64,000 nt of DNA from Spirosoma fluviale (GCA_945883625.1 CAMCXW010000001.1:62001-126000); one strand, 5' to 3'; positions 10,106 through 20,934 are shown, counted from the first letter of the stretch. Numbers and translations are program-made. The notes: generated from the sequence alone by a model not told the origin.

Positions 10106-10957
10106 TTATTTCTTGAGCATGGCCAGCAAAGCTCCTAGTTTGTCCTTCATCTCCTTACGGTCTACGATGAAATCCAAAAATCCGTGATCCAAAACAAAGT
10201 CGGCACTTTGAAAACCTTTCGGCAAATCCTTCCCTATCGTCTCTTTAATGACACGTGGTCCAGCAAAACCAATCAACGCACCAGGCTCAGCAATATTAAA
10301 ATCACCTAGCATCGCGAATGAAGCAGTTACTCCACCGGTGGTGGGATCTGTCAACAATGAAATGTAAGGTATTTTTGCTTCTGCTAATAAGGCTAAGCGA
10401 GCCGATGTTTTCGCCATTTGCATTAAGGAGAAACCTGCCTCCATCATGCGCGCTCCACCTGAACGCGAAATCATCAAAAAAGGTGTTTTTGTTTTTATCG
10501 AGTAATCAATTGCGCGTGAAATTTTCTCTCCTACGACAGATCCCATCGAACCTCCAATAAAACTAAAATCCATAGCCGCAATCGTAATAGATAGGCCATT
10601 CATTTCACCATAGGCTGCGCGTACGGCATCTTTTAAGCCTGTTTTGTCCTCTGTAGCTTTAACTCGGTCCGTATATTTCTTCGTATCCGTAAAATTCAAT
10701 GGGTCACCAGAACTCATCATGGGATCGATTTCAGTGTACCTAGATTGATCGAACAACAGCTCAAAATATTCTTGTGAACCTATTTTTTCGTGGTAATTAC
10801 AGCTTGAACAGGTAAAAGCGAATAAGCGGTGCTCACGTGTGTGAAGCGCTTTTTTACACGATGGACATTGGTACCAAAGGCCATCTGGAGAATCACGTTT
10901 AAACTCTGTAGGGGTTTGAATCCCTTTATCCTTTCGCGTAAACCAAGACATAATCAA
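10106..10957 (-). CDS. accD: Acetyl-CoA carboxylase carboxyltransferase subunit beta
   Basis: Zinc ribbon [66 protein letters not shown]. Confidence 0.97.
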   Translation of the reverse strand: MIMSWFTRKDKGIQTPTEFKRDSPDGLWYQCPSCKKALHTREHRLFAFTCSSCNYHEKIGSQEYFELLFDQSRYTEIDPMMSSGDPLNFTDTKKYTDRVKATEDKTGLKDAVRAAYGEMNGLSITIAAMDFSFIGGSMGSVVGEKISRAIDYSIKTKTPFLMISRSGGARMMEAGFSLMQMAKTSARLALLAEAKIPYISLLTDPTTGGVTASFAMLGDFNIAEPGALIGFAGPRVIKETIGKDLPKGFQSADFVLDHGFLDFIVDRKEMKDKLGALLAMLKK

Positions 10958-11032
10958 TTAATTAAATGATACCGATTACTCGGATGAACTGCAAAGGTAA
11001 TTAAAAAGCTTCGCAAGGAAAAAACCACCTGG

Positions 11033-13957
11033 CTATTTCACTAAAATCACACGCCGATTAATCACCCGTTTTTCTGTTCTAAGCTCAATGAAATACGAAC
11101 CAACTGCTTGTTCGCTTAGGTCCAACAAATAATCTAGTTGGCCTTGAACAGGAATTGTTTCCGGACGTAAAATGACTTTCCCCTGCATATCCAATACACG
11201 CAGCATCACACTGCGTTCATCACGCGCTAAGTTAGCCTGCACACGCAAACGACCATTCGTTGGATTTGGACTGAGCGTAACACCTTCCCCTAACGCACTC
11301 GGCTCATTACTTAAAATAACAATGGTAATCGCATTCGACTCTCCCGTGGCACAAACAGCATTCACCTGCGCCTTCACGGTGTAGGTGCCCGGTTCACTAA
11401 CTGTCAATGTAGAAGAGCTTTGGCCTGGAATCACGTTTCCATTACGTAACCAAATAAAGGTTACCCCCGGATATTCTGAAGTAACGGAAAGTACTTGCTC
11501 CGACTGTTTAATTAAAAATGGCACATTAAAGGCACATTTTTGGACTTCAGAACAACCGTTGGCATCTACTTTCGCACCTGCAGCTGTACCCAAACATTTA
11601 TCTATGGAATCATCCACTCCGTCTTTATCTAAATCAACAGGAATAATTGGCTCTTGAATCTTCAAATTATCAACAGACCATCCCCAGCCATGCGCACCTA
11701 CATCCGCATGCAAACGGAACCGAATAAGCACTTGATCACCCGATTTAATCTTCCCGGAGGAAAGTAAATTGATTTCACGACTTCTGATCAGTGCCGCTGT
11801 GGGAGTTGCCGTTGAATTACCCTCATTATCTACCGCACTATTCCAGGCATTTAACCAGATGGAATTCGCATTTGAATCCCAACCATTGGTAAAATTAGAC
11901 CAGGTTAAACCTCCATCATTTGACCCTTGCACAATCACATAATCGAAGAAGCTCCGGTTAATGGTTCCATTTGAATTCAAAAATGCCTCACCAGCTTCAC
12001 CAGGCTCCACTAACACAATTTCATCAAAACTCATGATAGACTTTCCAGGATTGATCTTAATTGGTTTCAGTAAAACGGCATCTGAATTCGTGAATCTATC
12101 AGTTCCATTTCCTCCATCGTATGATTCTTCCGAGCCATCGGCGTATGGATGCGCAGTTTGCAATGCGGAAGTTGAAAATCCAGCCGCCGTCCCAATACGC
12201 ATGCCCTTCAAGTAGAAATCAGTTGAATTCGAATCAAAGGATTGTATGTACGTAGTCTCTACGGGTAAAATCCCCAAAACTTTAACTTCATAATACCCGC
12301 TACTAGGACTTGTAACTGTATTTAAGGCCTTGGCGGCATCTTGAACAACGACCCGATATTTTAAAACATCTCCAGCTTTAATTTCACCAGCCGTAAAATT
12401 AAAGGAATTTGAAAAGCTCGTAGTTGTACCTGCCACTAATTGAAAATCTTTACGCTTTAGTGGACCATTATTGATCGCGTATTCCATATAAACCGCACTC
12501 AAGCCGATATTATCGGATGCCAAAAGCGTAGTCAGTGGAATCGTAGACTGCGAAGAAAAGATGTAGTTAAGTCGGTTTGCGTATACCATTCTAGGTTTCA
12601 CCGTATCTACACCAATATTAAACTCGAAAAAACTGCCAAAATTTGTGTTTGCAATGACCGGGGCCTCAGCAGGCGCTGTGATCTTTTTCCCCGACGGCTC
12701 ATTCGCCATCCAATAATACCGCACATTCCGATCTCCCGAAGCCGGAGGCAATTTATAGGTATAGGTATTACCAGTTCGCGTCAATGGCATCGATGTGGCC
12801 GATAAAATACTTTTGTTTACAGAGAGCATTAATTTGACCGAGTTATCAGCCAATATGGTATCCGAATAGACCACGGCAGAGATGGAGATATCTGACGTTG
12901 TATTTTCTGAATCAGGTAAATCGGAGCCGATGATGTTTGTGGAAAACCATCCGAAATCAGCGAAGGCGGATGTTACGATTGGGCCAACTTGTGGCGTAAT
13001 CTCACCTCGCGCAATTTGAGGTGTCATAAGTGAGTTTGGGTCACCTACTTTATACGTGGCTTGATCAACGTGGTACACGCTTGAACCTGCTGAATAGGTT
13101 CGTGGTGAATATAATAAAGCAGGTGATTTCCCATTATTTTGAAGAATTTTAGGGGAGGTTAGTTGAAGTTCAGTCGAGGTAATCGCCGTCTTTAATTCAA
13201 GAGATGGATTGGGCATTTTAGTTGTATCTGTAACGGAAACACCTGTACCTGTTTGAACAAACTGATCAAAAATTCCAGGAAGGCCATAGCTTCCTTCACT
13301 TTGATCATCACTTAATCCAAGCTGTCCGATAAACCCGAGACCATGCCCAAACTCATGTAAAACCACAGAAAATAGGTCAATTTGATTAGGAGAAGGTACC
13401 CCTTCTGTATTAATATACCAATCTGAAAAATCAGAATTGAACGTCGCGAAAACATCCGGATCTGTTCCATTTAAGTTGCGATGCGACATCTTTTCGGCTA
13501 ATGCGATGGGATACCACGTATTTAGCCGATTGCTACCAGCAAAATTACGTACCACAGTGGAAGCACCAGCACTACCTAAAACACCAGCAGCCAGAGATCG
13601 CCAGCGAACAAAAATCTGAATAGGTACGTCCGAGATAAGCGTGTTTGCCCATACGCCTGCTGCTTTTTCAAAAACTGCTTTTACATTGGCTGGCGGTAGC
13701 GTTTCATAGGACACGACTACCTGTGTCGAACTTTGAGAGCCTTGTGTAGAAAACGTAGCCATGCCAGACCGTTTCTTTGACTCTTCTAAAATTCGCTTGG
13801 AATAACCTTCTGGCAATTCGCGGTGAATTCCCGACTTTTCCGGGGTATATTCTTCGACTTGTTGGCCCGGCTTAAATTCCATTGGGAAGCTTTTTTGCCC
13901 CGAGACAGAAACTGCCACACAGCAAAAAACAAGCACGAAAAAGTAAAATCTATTCAT
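11033..13957 (-). CDS. Large secreted putative metalloprotease with T9SS C-terminal sorting domain
   Basis: Signal peptide; VVLHEFGHGLGFIGQLG; TSP3-like DLDKDGVDDSIDKC; C-terminus LSPNPTNGRLRVQ...GSYFIELRTEKRVINRRVILVK typical of Por sorting domains. Confidence 0.88.
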   Translation of the reverse strand: MNRFYFFVLVFCCVAVSVSGQKSFPMEFKPGQQVEEYTPEKSGIHRELPEGYSKRILEESKKRSGMATFSTQGSQSSTQVVVSYETLPPANVKAVFEKAAGVWANTLISDVPIQIFVRWRSLAAGVLGSAGASTVVRNFAGSNRLNTWYPIALAEKMSHRNLNGTDPDVFATFNSDFSDWYINTEGVPSPNQIDLFSVVLHEFGHGLGFIGQLGLSDDQSEGSYGLPGIFDQFVQTGTGVSVTDTTKMPNPSLELKTAITSTELQLTSPKILQNNGKSPALLYSPRTYSAGSSVYHVDQATYKVGDPNSLMTPQIARGEITPQVGPIVTSAFADFGWFSTNIIGSDLPDSENTTSDISISAVVYSDTILADNSVKLMLSVNKSILSATSMPLTRTGNTYTYKLPPASGDRNVRYYWMANEPSGKKITAPAEAPVIANTNFGSFFEFNIGVDTVKPRMVYANRLNYIFSSQSTIPLTTLLASDNIGLSAVYMEYAINNGPLKRKDFQLVAGTTTSFSNSFNFTAGEIKAGDVLKYRVVVQDAAKALNTVTSPSSGYYEVKVLGILPVETTYIQSFDSNSTDFYLKGMRIGTAAGFSTSALQTAHPYADGSEESYDGGNGTDRFTNSDAVLLKPIKINPGKSIMSFDEIVLVEPGEAGEAFLNSNGTINRSFFDYVIVQGSNDGGLTWSNFTNGWDSNANSIWLNAWNSAVDNEGNSTATPTAALIRSREINLLSSGKIKSGDQVLIRFRLHADVGAHGWGWSVDNLKIQEPIIPVDLDKDGVDDSIDKCLGTAAGAKVDANGCSEVQKCAFNVPFLIKQSEQVLSVTSEYPGVTFIWLRNGNVIPGQSSSTLTVSEPGTYTVKAQVNAVCATGESNAITIVILSNEPSALGEGVTLSPNPTNGRLRVQANLARDERSVMLRVLDMQGKVILRPETIPVQGQLDYLLDLSEQAVGSYFIELRTEKRVINRRVILVK

Positions 13958-13977
13958 ATAATAAAATTAAGCACGTA

Positions 13978-14628
13978 TCAATGATAATTAACTAATGTTT
14001 CAAATAATTGCCTAAAATTTGGCCGCACGACATCCGTATGTGCCAGTTCCGCTGGACTGTGCGACGTGGTGATACCTATAACCCGCATGCCGGCCGACTG
14101 CCCCGCTGCGATGCCTTGTAAGGAATCTTCAATTACCCAGCATTGTGCGGGTTCAACCCCTACAAGGCTAGCCGCCTTCACGTATATTTCAGGATCTGGT
14201 TTCCCTTTGCGCACTTCTGCACCGCCGATAATCGCATCGAATTGATCTCGAATTCCAAGACCATCCAAAATAAAATCAATATTTCCCGGCCCAGCAGATG
14301 TAGCTAATGCCGTTTTAATTCCATTAGAGCGTAATGTTTGGAGAAACTCCAACAACCCTGGTGCGGGATTAATGTGATCTCGGTAAAAATCCCGGTAAAT
14401 GAGCTCTTTTTCTTCCTCGAGTACCTCAATTTCAGCTCGTGACATCTCCCGCTTATAAAACCATTCAAAAGTATCTTTGGAATTCATCCCGTTTAATTCC
14501 TGATAAAAAATCTCACGCGTCAACGGTATATTTTTACGTTCGCAAAAAAGCAACCAAGCATCTACGTGATAGGGCAAGTTATCCACCACCACACCATCCA
14601 TATCAAAAAGTACCGCTTGGAAATTCAT
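13978..14628 (-). CDS. HAD-superfamily phosphatase (beta-phosphoglucomutase-like)
   Basis: AVLFDMDGVVVDNLPYH; ALATSAGPGN; GKPDPEIYVKAASLVGVEPAQCWVIEDSLQGIAAGQSAGM. Confidence 0.92.
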   Translation of the reverse strand: MNFQAVLFDMDGVVVDNLPYHVDAWLLFCERKNIPLTREIFYQELNGMNSKDTFEWFYKREMSRAEIEVLEEEKELIYRDFYRDHINPAPGLLEFLQTLRSNGIKTALATSAGPGNIDFILDGLGIRDQFDAIIGGAEVRKGKPDPEIYVKAASLVGVEPAQCWVIEDSLQGIAAGQSAGMRVIGITTSHSPAELAHTDVVRPNFRQLFETLVNYH

Positions 14629-14631
14629 AGC

Positions 14632-15402
14632 TTATACCTCTAAAGTTAATCCGTCAAAGGCCAAGTGTACATGGGGAGGCAACTCTTTTTCAACCTCTGC
14701 ATGCAAACCCATCATGTGACTGATGTGGGTTATATAGGCCTTTTCGGGCTTTATTTTTTCAATTACCTCGAGTGCTTCGTCAAGTGTAAAGTGCGAAATA
14801 TGCGTCGTTTTACGGAGTGCATTTATGACAATGACTTTGGATCCTCTGACCTTATCGAGCTCCTCGTCGGAAATAAAATTAGCATCCGTGATGTACGTAA
14901 AATCTCCAAAACGAAAGCCAAGCACGTCTAAATAATAATGCTTAACTAAAATGGGAATGATTGAAACGCCAGCAATGATAAATGGCCGATTTTCAATTTC
15001 GTGCACTTCGATTTCAGGTACTCCTGGATACTTGTCTTCAGCGAAAGCATAGGCAAATTCCTGCTTCAATTGCTCGATAACGGGGGCTTGTGCATACAAA
15101 GGAATACTTGACTTTTGGGCATAATTAAATCCGCGAATATCATCCATACCTGCGGTATGATCCTTATGTTCGTGGGTATATAAAACAGCATCTATGCGCT
15201 GAATACCCGCCCGTAAGATTTGTTGGCGAAAATCTGGCCCCGTATCAATGATGAAACTTTTGCCTTCGGTTTCAATATGCATGGAAACACGAAGGCGCTG
15301 ATCGCATGGATCTGTGGAGCGACAAACTTCACAGGAACAGGCAATCATCGGAATCCCTTGAGAGGTCCCCGTACCCAGAAACCTTACGTGGACCTGGGAC
15401 AT
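14632..15402 (-). CDS. MBL-fold metallo-hydrolase, PhnP-like
   Basis: FLGTGTSQGIPMIAC, IDTGPDFRQQ, YTHEHKDHTAGMDDIRGFN. Confidence 0.92.
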   Translation of the reverse strand: MSQVHVRFLGTGTSQGIPMIACSCEVCRSTDPCDQRLRVSMHIETEGKSFIIDTGPDFRQQILRAGIQRIDAVLYTHEHKDHTAGMDDIRGFNYAQKSSIPLYAQAPVIEQLKQEFAYAFAEDKYPGVPEIEVHEIENRPFIIAGVSIIPILVKHYYLDVLGFRFGDFTYITDANFISDEELDKVRGSKVIVINALRKTTHISHFTLDEALEVIEKIKPEKAYITHISHMMGLHAEVEKELPPHVHLAFDGLTLEV

Positions 15403-15406
15403 CGAA

Positions 15407-15775
15407 TTATTCAGTTAATGACTTAACTGTCGAAACGAGTGCGTCAAAATTAAGTGGCTTGGCCAAGAAATCATTGAAACCCGCGGCCTTGAAATCTTCC
15501 ATGGAATAATTACGTGCATTACCTGTAATGGCAATCATCGGAATTTTTGATTTCTGGGAATCGGCGAGTGCACGAACGGCTTTGGCGCAATCCATACCGT
15601 CCATTACAGGCATATTGATATCCAATAAAAGCACATCAAAATCAGCTTTAGCTAATTCGTCTAACACTTGCTGGCCATTCTTAACTGCATGAATCTCAAA
15701 ATTTTGAAACTCTAAAATTTTACGCGCTAAATTTTGGATGACAGAACTATCTTCGGCGATCAATACTTTTTTCAT
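15407..15775 (-). CDS. Stand-alone response regulator receiver domain (CheY-like)
   Basis: VLIAEDSSVIQN...VLLLDINMPVMDG...MIAITGNA...FLAKPLNFDAL. Confidence 0.93.
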   Translation of the reverse strand: MKKVLIAEDSSVIQNLARKILEFQNFEIHAVKNGQQVLDELAKADFDVLLLDINMPVMDGMDCAKAVRALADSQKSKIPMIAITGNARNYSMEDFKAAGFNDFLAKPLNFDALVSTVKSLTE

Positions 15776-15852
15776 AGGAGTACGTTATACATGATAGAGG
15801 GAAACCTCACAATTGGGTAAAAATAGGGAAACAAAAGAAATTAAGCAATAAA

Positions 15853-15884
15853 AAAAGCGACCCTTTTGAGGTCGCTTTTAAAAA
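15853..15884. terminator. Intrinsic terminator hairpin
   Basis: AAAAGCGACC-CTTTTGA-GGTCGCTTTT with A/T flanks, downstream of the DUF2911 gene on the minus strand. Confidence 0.8.
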
Positions 15885-15897
15885 GAATTTGAATCAC

Positions 15898-16407
15898 TTA
15901 TTTCACATAGATGGAAACAGATGATTTATCCCAATCTAGGCTAATTTGTCCTTCTGGAGATACACTGATGTTGAATTGCTCAGTCATCGCATGCTCGCTA
16001 ACTTTTCCAGTTACGCGCAACACATCTTTTTCTGCTTTGTAGGTATATGCACCCCATTGCTTTGAATCGCTATTAAAAATAACCGTCCATTCGGTAGGGC
16101 CCGGGATAGAAAATAAAGAGTAAACTCCTTTTGCCAACGGCTTTCCTTGGATTGTAACATCATTCGAAAATTCGATGATTGTCGCATCATTCGCTCCTGT
16201 TCTCCAAACTTCTCCGTAAGGGACTAACGCTTTTTGTTCTTTAGTACCAAACACCAAACGTCCTTTTACAGAAGGCTTCGCGTATTTTACCATAACTTCT
16301 GTCTTGCCCACTTTTTGAATAACAACTGCTGGTGGCGATGCAGGAGCTTTTTGTGCAAAAGCACCAAAACTCAACACACTCATTAAAATCACTAAGTACT
16401 TTTTCAT
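15898..16407 (-). CDS. DUF2911 domain-containing secreted protein
   Basis: Signal peptide; VMVKYAKPSVKGRLVFG...LVPYGEVWRTGANDATIIEFSNDVTIQGKPLAKGVYSLFSIPG. Confidence 0.88.
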   Translation of the reverse strand: MKKYLVILMSVLSFGAFAQKAPASPPAVVIQKVGKTEVMVKYAKPSVKGRLVFGTKEQKALVPYGEVWRTGANDATIIEFSNDVTIQGKPLAKGVYSLFSIPGPTEWTVIFNSDSKQWGAYTYKAEKDVLRVTGKVSEHAMTEQFNISVSPEGQISLDWDKSSVSIYVK

Positions 16408-16430
16408 AATTCGATTTCGTTTAAATTTTT

Positions 16431-18665
16431 TTACAAATTAAGCCAATAATTCAATTTCAACACTAAAGATCTGTTCCGAATTTGAAAGGTCTCCGGAAAA
16501 TAATTATCCGTATACACCAAAAACAAATCCGAAGCTGGTTTATAACGCCATTGAAGTCGCGCATTCAAATTGATATTTTTGGTTTGTTGGTTCAATTGAA
16601 AAAACGTAGCAAAGAACAATTTGTTTGAAAATGTAATATCTATTTTCGGGCGAACAATCCAAAACTGCGAGGAAACCTTTTTGGCAGCCATCTTTTCAGT
16701 ACCCGGAATTTCCACATCCTGGATGTCATTATAATCAACCGCCACCGAAACGGAGCCAAAAGGCTGGAATCGATAACCAATATCACCCGTGATCCCTGTG
16801 CGCCAGCCATTTCCAAAATATCCACCCACACGCGAGGTCAATAAATAGGTAAATGCTTTTATGGGTGATGAACTATAACGCATATTCAAGGCATACCAAT
16901 CATGCTCTGAACCACGCAAAAGAGCGGTATTGCCCATTCGCGTAGCATCGAAATTGTACTGCAACTTGACAAAATCATACGATAAAAAAACGCCAAAGTT
17001 AGAGCGATCTTTCATCGTACCACTGTAGGATACATATGTTGTGTTATCTGTGTATGCCCCTTGGTTGTTCCAAAAAGACACGGACATCACCTTCAATGTC
17101 GTATAAAATAAATTAGTGTTTTTATTTTTAGGATAGAATATTTTGGCCGCTTCGGGTTGAATCTCCAGGTAGTTGACACGAGGAACATAGCCAACTTCCG
17201 GGTTATAATTCTCACCAACCCACTGTTCTTTAATCGAGAAAGCCCAATCGTTATCCGCGTAAGCTAATGAAGCCGCTTGAGAAAAGTCACGCGCTTTGTT
17301 TAACGGACTGATTGTATTCGCATAGAAAAGCGAGCCCGTCCAAAAATTATCTTTGGACGCTAAATTATACTCAAATCCTACATCCCGGTTATAGGACTGA
17401 AATCCATTTGTTTTTTGCAACTCGGTGTCAATAAATGACTGTTTATTGACCATATAAACACCAAAGTTTGACCGAGCAAATAGCTTCCGTTGGAGTGCCA
17501 CCATCGAAAAGTTTTGCGTTGGAATACCTTTTGCGTCGATGCGCTCCGACTGCACATTCAACGCGCCAATGCGCCAATCTTGATTTAATTTACCACTCAA
17601 ACGGGCACCATAGGTAATGGGTGTTTGTTCATAAATACCGGTTTTGGGATTGAGGGCTATTCCTATCCGCCGCGAGAAAAATGGCCGAATACTCTCAGTT
17701 CCAAAGCCATCAAACAAATCTGAATTCTCAATAAAAAACTGCCTTCTTTCCGGGTAAAACAACTCAAAGCGGTCCAAGTTGGTTTGTTGGCGATCCACAT
17801 CCACCTGCGAAAAATCCGGATTTAGGGTCATATCTAAATTCAAACCCGAATTAATCGAAACCTTAATATCTCCTCCGATTTGATTCCGAAAGGTCGTTGG
17901 GGATTTCGACTCATAGTTGGCAGTCGCCCCCGATAACACATACGGAATAAACGAAATGTTCTTTTTGGGAGCCGGTGGAGGGGTATCCCAAACAAGCACT
18001 CCAGCGTAAGCGAGCGAGGCTGTTGGAAATTGACGTGGCACAGGTGCCCAAGCAGATTTTTCTTTGGCCTTTAAATCATAGCGAGAGAAGTTGATGCCCC
18101 AGCGCTTCACATTATCCTTGTATCGGATCGACTTAAACGGAATGGCTGCTTCAAAAATCCATGAATCGGTTTTGTAGGTCGTAGCGGATTCCCATTTGTT
18201 ATCCCAATTCAGATTTACTTTGGCCCCTTCTGACATCTGGCCGTCCCATTGCGCACCTGCGGCATTTGCACCAAATGCAAAACCGGTCGTTTTATCTTCG
18301 AACGTATCGATAAAAACTAGAAAATTATCATTCACACCAAAAGCAAAATCCCGCTTCATGGATTCAACTACATAAGCGCCAGGTTCTTTCAAAAAACATT
18401 CCGCTGATATGTATATGTATTTGTCATCGTAGGCAATTTTTACATCTGTACGAACCTGCGCGCACAAAGAATCGTAGGGATTACACATGACGAAGTCGCT
18501 CACTGCGGCTGATTCTAGCCAAGCGTTTTCATTTAATACCCCATCGATTTTAATCTGCCCCGTACTTTTTTTGATATTTACTTGGAAACGTTCGTTGATT
18601 TTTTGCGCATTGGCATGGCCAACAAACAATAATAGGAAGCAAACGAGAAGTAGCAATCGATTCAT
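16431..18665 (-). CDS. DUF5916 / CBM9-like domain outer-membrane protein
   Basis: Signal peptide MNRLLLLVCFLLLFVGHANAQ (ATG at 18665 preferred); IKIDGVLNENAWLES; predicted C-terminal beta-barrel. Confidence 0.8.
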   Translation of the reverse strand: MNRLLLLVCFLLLFVGHANAQKINERFQVNIKKSTGQIKIDGVLNENAWLESAAVSDFVMCNPYDSLCAQVRTDVKIAYDDKYIYISAECFLKEPGAYVVESMKRDFAFGVNDNFLVFIDTFEDKTTGFAFGANAAGAQWDGQMSEGAKVNLNWDNKWESATTYKTDSWIFEAAIPFKSIRYKDNVKRWGINFSRYDLKAKEKSAWAPVPRQFPTASLAYAGVLVWDTPPPAPKKNISFIPYVLSGATANYESKSPTTFRNQIGGDIKVSINSGLNLDMTLNPDFSQVDVDRQQTNLDRFELFYPERRQFFIENSDLFDGFGTESIRPFFSRRIGIALNPKTGIYEQTPITYGARLSGKLNQDWRIGALNVQSERIDAKGIPTQNFSMVALQRKLFARSNFGVYMVNKQSFIDTELQKTNGFQSYNRDVGFEYNLASKDNFWTGSLFYANTISPLNKARDFSQAASLAYADNDWAFSIKEQWVGENYNPEVGYVPRVNYLEIQPEAAKIFYPKNKNTNLFYTTLKVMSVSFWNNQGAYTDNTTYVSYSGTMKDRSNFGVFLSYDFVKLQYNFDATRMGNTALLRGSEHDWYALNMRYSSSPIKAFTYLLTSRVGGYFGNGWRTGITGDIGYRFQPFGSVSVAVDYNDIQDVEIPGTEKMAAKKVSSQFWIVRPKIDITFSNKLFFATFFQLNQQTKNINLNARLQWRYKPASDLFLVYTDNYFPETFQIRNRSLVLKLNYWLNL

Positions 18666-18742
18666 AGGTTTCAAATAGGTCTTACAGAAAAACAAAGGTA
18701 AGTTATTTTCACATGAGACTTGTGGGTCTTATGGGGCTTGAT

Positions 18743-18750
18743 TATTTTTG
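18743..18750 (+). promoter_or_regulatory. Bacteroidota promoter -7 box TATTTTTG
   Basis: TATTTTTG with TTG 20 nt upstream (18720-18722); 24 nt before ATG of the YebC-like gene. Confidence 0.5.
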
Positions 18751-18774
18751 TACCATATTTAACCGAGACTACCC

Positions 18775-19491
18775 ATGGGAAGAGCCTTCGAATTCCGAAA
18801 AGCGAGAAAGTTTAAACGTTGGGGCCAAATGGCCAAAACCTTCACCAAAATAGGTAAAGACATCGTGATTGCTGTGAAAGCAGGTGGCGGCGATCCTGCA
18901 TCGAATTCGCGTTTACGTGCCATCATTCAAAATGCAAAGGCCGTTAATATGCCAAAGGAAAACGTAGAGCGCGCAATCAAACGTGCGACTTCGAAGGACC
19001 AAGAGGATTACAAAGAGATTGTGTACGAAGGATATGCGATGCATGGCATCGCGATTTTAGTAGAAACAACCACAGATAACATTAACCGTACCGTGGCAAA
19101 TATCCGTTCCTCATTTACAAAATGTGGCGGATCTTTAGGAACTACGGGGATGTTGGACTTCATCTTCGCCCGCAAATCAGTCTTTAAAATTGCCGCCAAA
19201 CCGGAAATCGATTTGGAGGAATTGGAATTTGAGTTGATTGACTTAGGTGGCGACGAAGTATTTTTAGATGAGGAGACGAATCAAATCAACATTTATGGTG
19301 AGTTCACGGCATTCGGTGGGATACAGAAATTTTTGGAAGAGCGTGGATATGAATTAATGGGTGCGGATTTCGAGCGTATTCCAGATGAAACGAAAGAATT
19401 GACAGATGCCCAAGTGGCCGATGTTGAAAAACTCATCGAGCGACTTGAGGAAGACGACGATGTGCAGAACGTCTACCATAATATGGGATAG
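18775..19491 (+). CDS. YebC/PmpR-family DNA-binding regulatory protein
   Basis: MGRAFEFRKARKFKRWGQMAKTFTKIGKDIVIAVKAGGGDPASNSRLRAIIQNAKAVNMPKENVERAIKRA. Confidence 0.95.
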   Translation: MGRAFEFRKARKFKRWGQMAKTFTKIGKDIVIAVKAGGGDPASNSRLRAIIQNAKAVNMPKENVERAIKRATSKDQEDYKEIVYEGYAMHGIAILVETTTDNINRTVANIRSSFTKCGGSLGTTGMLDFIFARKSVFKIAAKPEIDLEELEFELIDLGGDEVFLDEETNQINIYGEFTAFGGIQKFLEERGYELMGADFERIPDETKELTDAQVADVEKLIERLEEDDDVQNVYHNMG

Positions 19492-19527
19492 TCATTTCCT
19501 GAATAGGGAACATGTGTTTTTCCCCTT

Positions 19528-19560
19528 AGCTTTGGCAAACCTCAAAGGTTTGCCAAAGCT
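19528..19560. repeat. Dispersed inverted repeat, copy 1 (perfect 15-bp stem, 3-nt loop)
   Basis: AGCTTTGGCAAACCT-CAA-AGGTTTGCCAAAGCT, between convergent genes; no T-run follows. Confidence 0.85.
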
Positions 19561-19580
19561 CAAAACCATGAATCCGAGTC

Positions 19581-20294
19581 CTACGGTTTCAGACGATATA
19601 AATACGGTGCTTTGTGAGCGCCTCCGGTGAATTTCTTTTCAATCCGCACGAGAATATCTAAACTTAACATCTTGCGCTGAAAATTAGTCCGCACAATTTT
19701 TTTGTCCAAAATCGTCTCATACACCGCTTGAATTTCCGACATTGTAAAGGTATCCCCCAATAATTCAAAAGCAATTAATTTTTCATCCAAGGACTGCCTC
19801 ATGGCTTCTAAAGCCTTATTCACAATCTTATTATGATCTAAAAATAGATGAGGTAGGGCTGCAATATCAACCCAATCTGCGGCATCTGAAATATCTCCAG
19901 GATTAACCACCACCTTGGAATAATCAACCAAGGCATAATAACCAATGGTTATGTAACGCTTTGACATCCAAGATAAATCATCATCGGGGGATCCCATCGC
20001 CGTAGTAACGCTTCGATGCTCCTCCGCAGCTCGATCATTCCGCTCTAGATCGCCAAAGGTATAAAATTGCTTTAAGTAAATATCTGTTAATCCGGTACGC
20101 TCGTACAATACCCGCGCCGCCGCCTGATCAACATTTTCTTCTACCCCCACAAACCCACCGGCCAAAGACCAGACATGCGTATTGTGAAATTTCAGCAATA
20201 AGACTTTCAACTGATTTTCATGGAAACCAAAAATCACACAGTCAACGGAAATTCCTGGCAACCAAAGTTCTGTTTGTTTAAATCTACTTAACAT
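19581..20294 (-). CDS. NUDIX-domain protein with C-terminal winged helix (NrtR/AraR-like regulator)
   Basis: Divergent Nudix box GGFVGVEENVDQAAARVLYERTGLTDIY; C-terminal FTMSEIQAVYETILDKKIVRTNFQRKMLSLDILVRIEKK. Confidence 0.85.
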   Translation of the reverse strand: MLSRFKQTELWLPGISVDCVIFGFHENQLKVLLLKFHNTHVWSLAGGFVGVEENVDQAAARVLYERTGLTDIYLKQFYTFGDLERNDRAAEEHRSVTTAMGSPDDDLSWMSKRYITIGYYALVDYSKVVVNPGDISDAADWVDIAALPHLFLDHNKIVNKALEAMRQSLDEKLIAFELLGDTFTMSEIQAVYETILDKKIVRTNFQRKMLSLDILVRIEKKFTGGAHKAPYLYRLKP

Positions 20295-20934
20295 ATTTTA
20301 GAACAAATGCGCGAATTTGATTCGCAAAAATTACATATCCTTTCTCATTTAAATGGAGCCTATCCGCTACAAAAATATCGGTCATTAATGACCCATCGGG
20401 CAAGAAAAATGGCGAATGCATATCTATAAAATATCCCCCTTTAGCCTTAATTAATGCATTTAACTCTCTTTGTTTTTCCCGTAAAGCTACTCGATCAATA
20501 CTCGGCCGAGCCGCCACATAAACAAAATTTGCACCTGGCACCTGTTTAGCTAAACGCGCTTTAAACTCATCATACTCCGCAGCAATCACCACAGGCGCCT
20601 TGCCTTGGGACAAATCGTTATCCCCCTCATACATAAAAACCCATGTAGGCTGATACTTTGCCACCATACGATCAAAATAATATAAGGCCTCAGCTAAGGT
20701 AGACCCACCAAATCCACGATTAATCGCGGATGGTAACCCCTGAATATCCCTAGTAAATGTCTTCCATAATCTAAAACTTGAAGAGCCAATAAAAAGCATT
20801 TGTCCTTTGGCGGGCATGGCCAACGAGTCTTGTTTCTCATAAGCTAAAATCTCTTTCTCATACTTTTTGAGCTTATTTTGAGCCAGTAAACTACTGCTTA
20901 CAAAAAGCAATAAGGCAACTAATATCTTATTCAT
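20284..20934 (-). CDS. SGNH/GDSL hydrolase family protein
   Basis: MLFIGSSSFRLWKTF (block I), INRGFGGSTLAEALYYFDR, YEGDNDLSQGK, DRLHLNEKGY (block V). Confidence 0.88.
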   Translation of the reverse strand: MNKILVALLLFVSSSLLAQNKLKKYEKEILAYEKQDSLAMPAKGQMLFIGSSSFRLWKTFTRDIQGLPSAINRGFGGSTLAEALYYFDRMVAKYQPTWVFMYEGDNDLSQGKAPVVIAAEYDEFKARLAKQVPGANFVYVAARPSIDRVALREKQRELNALIKAKGGYFIDMHSPFFLPDGSLMTDIFVADRLHLNEKGYVIFANQIRAFVLKYVK

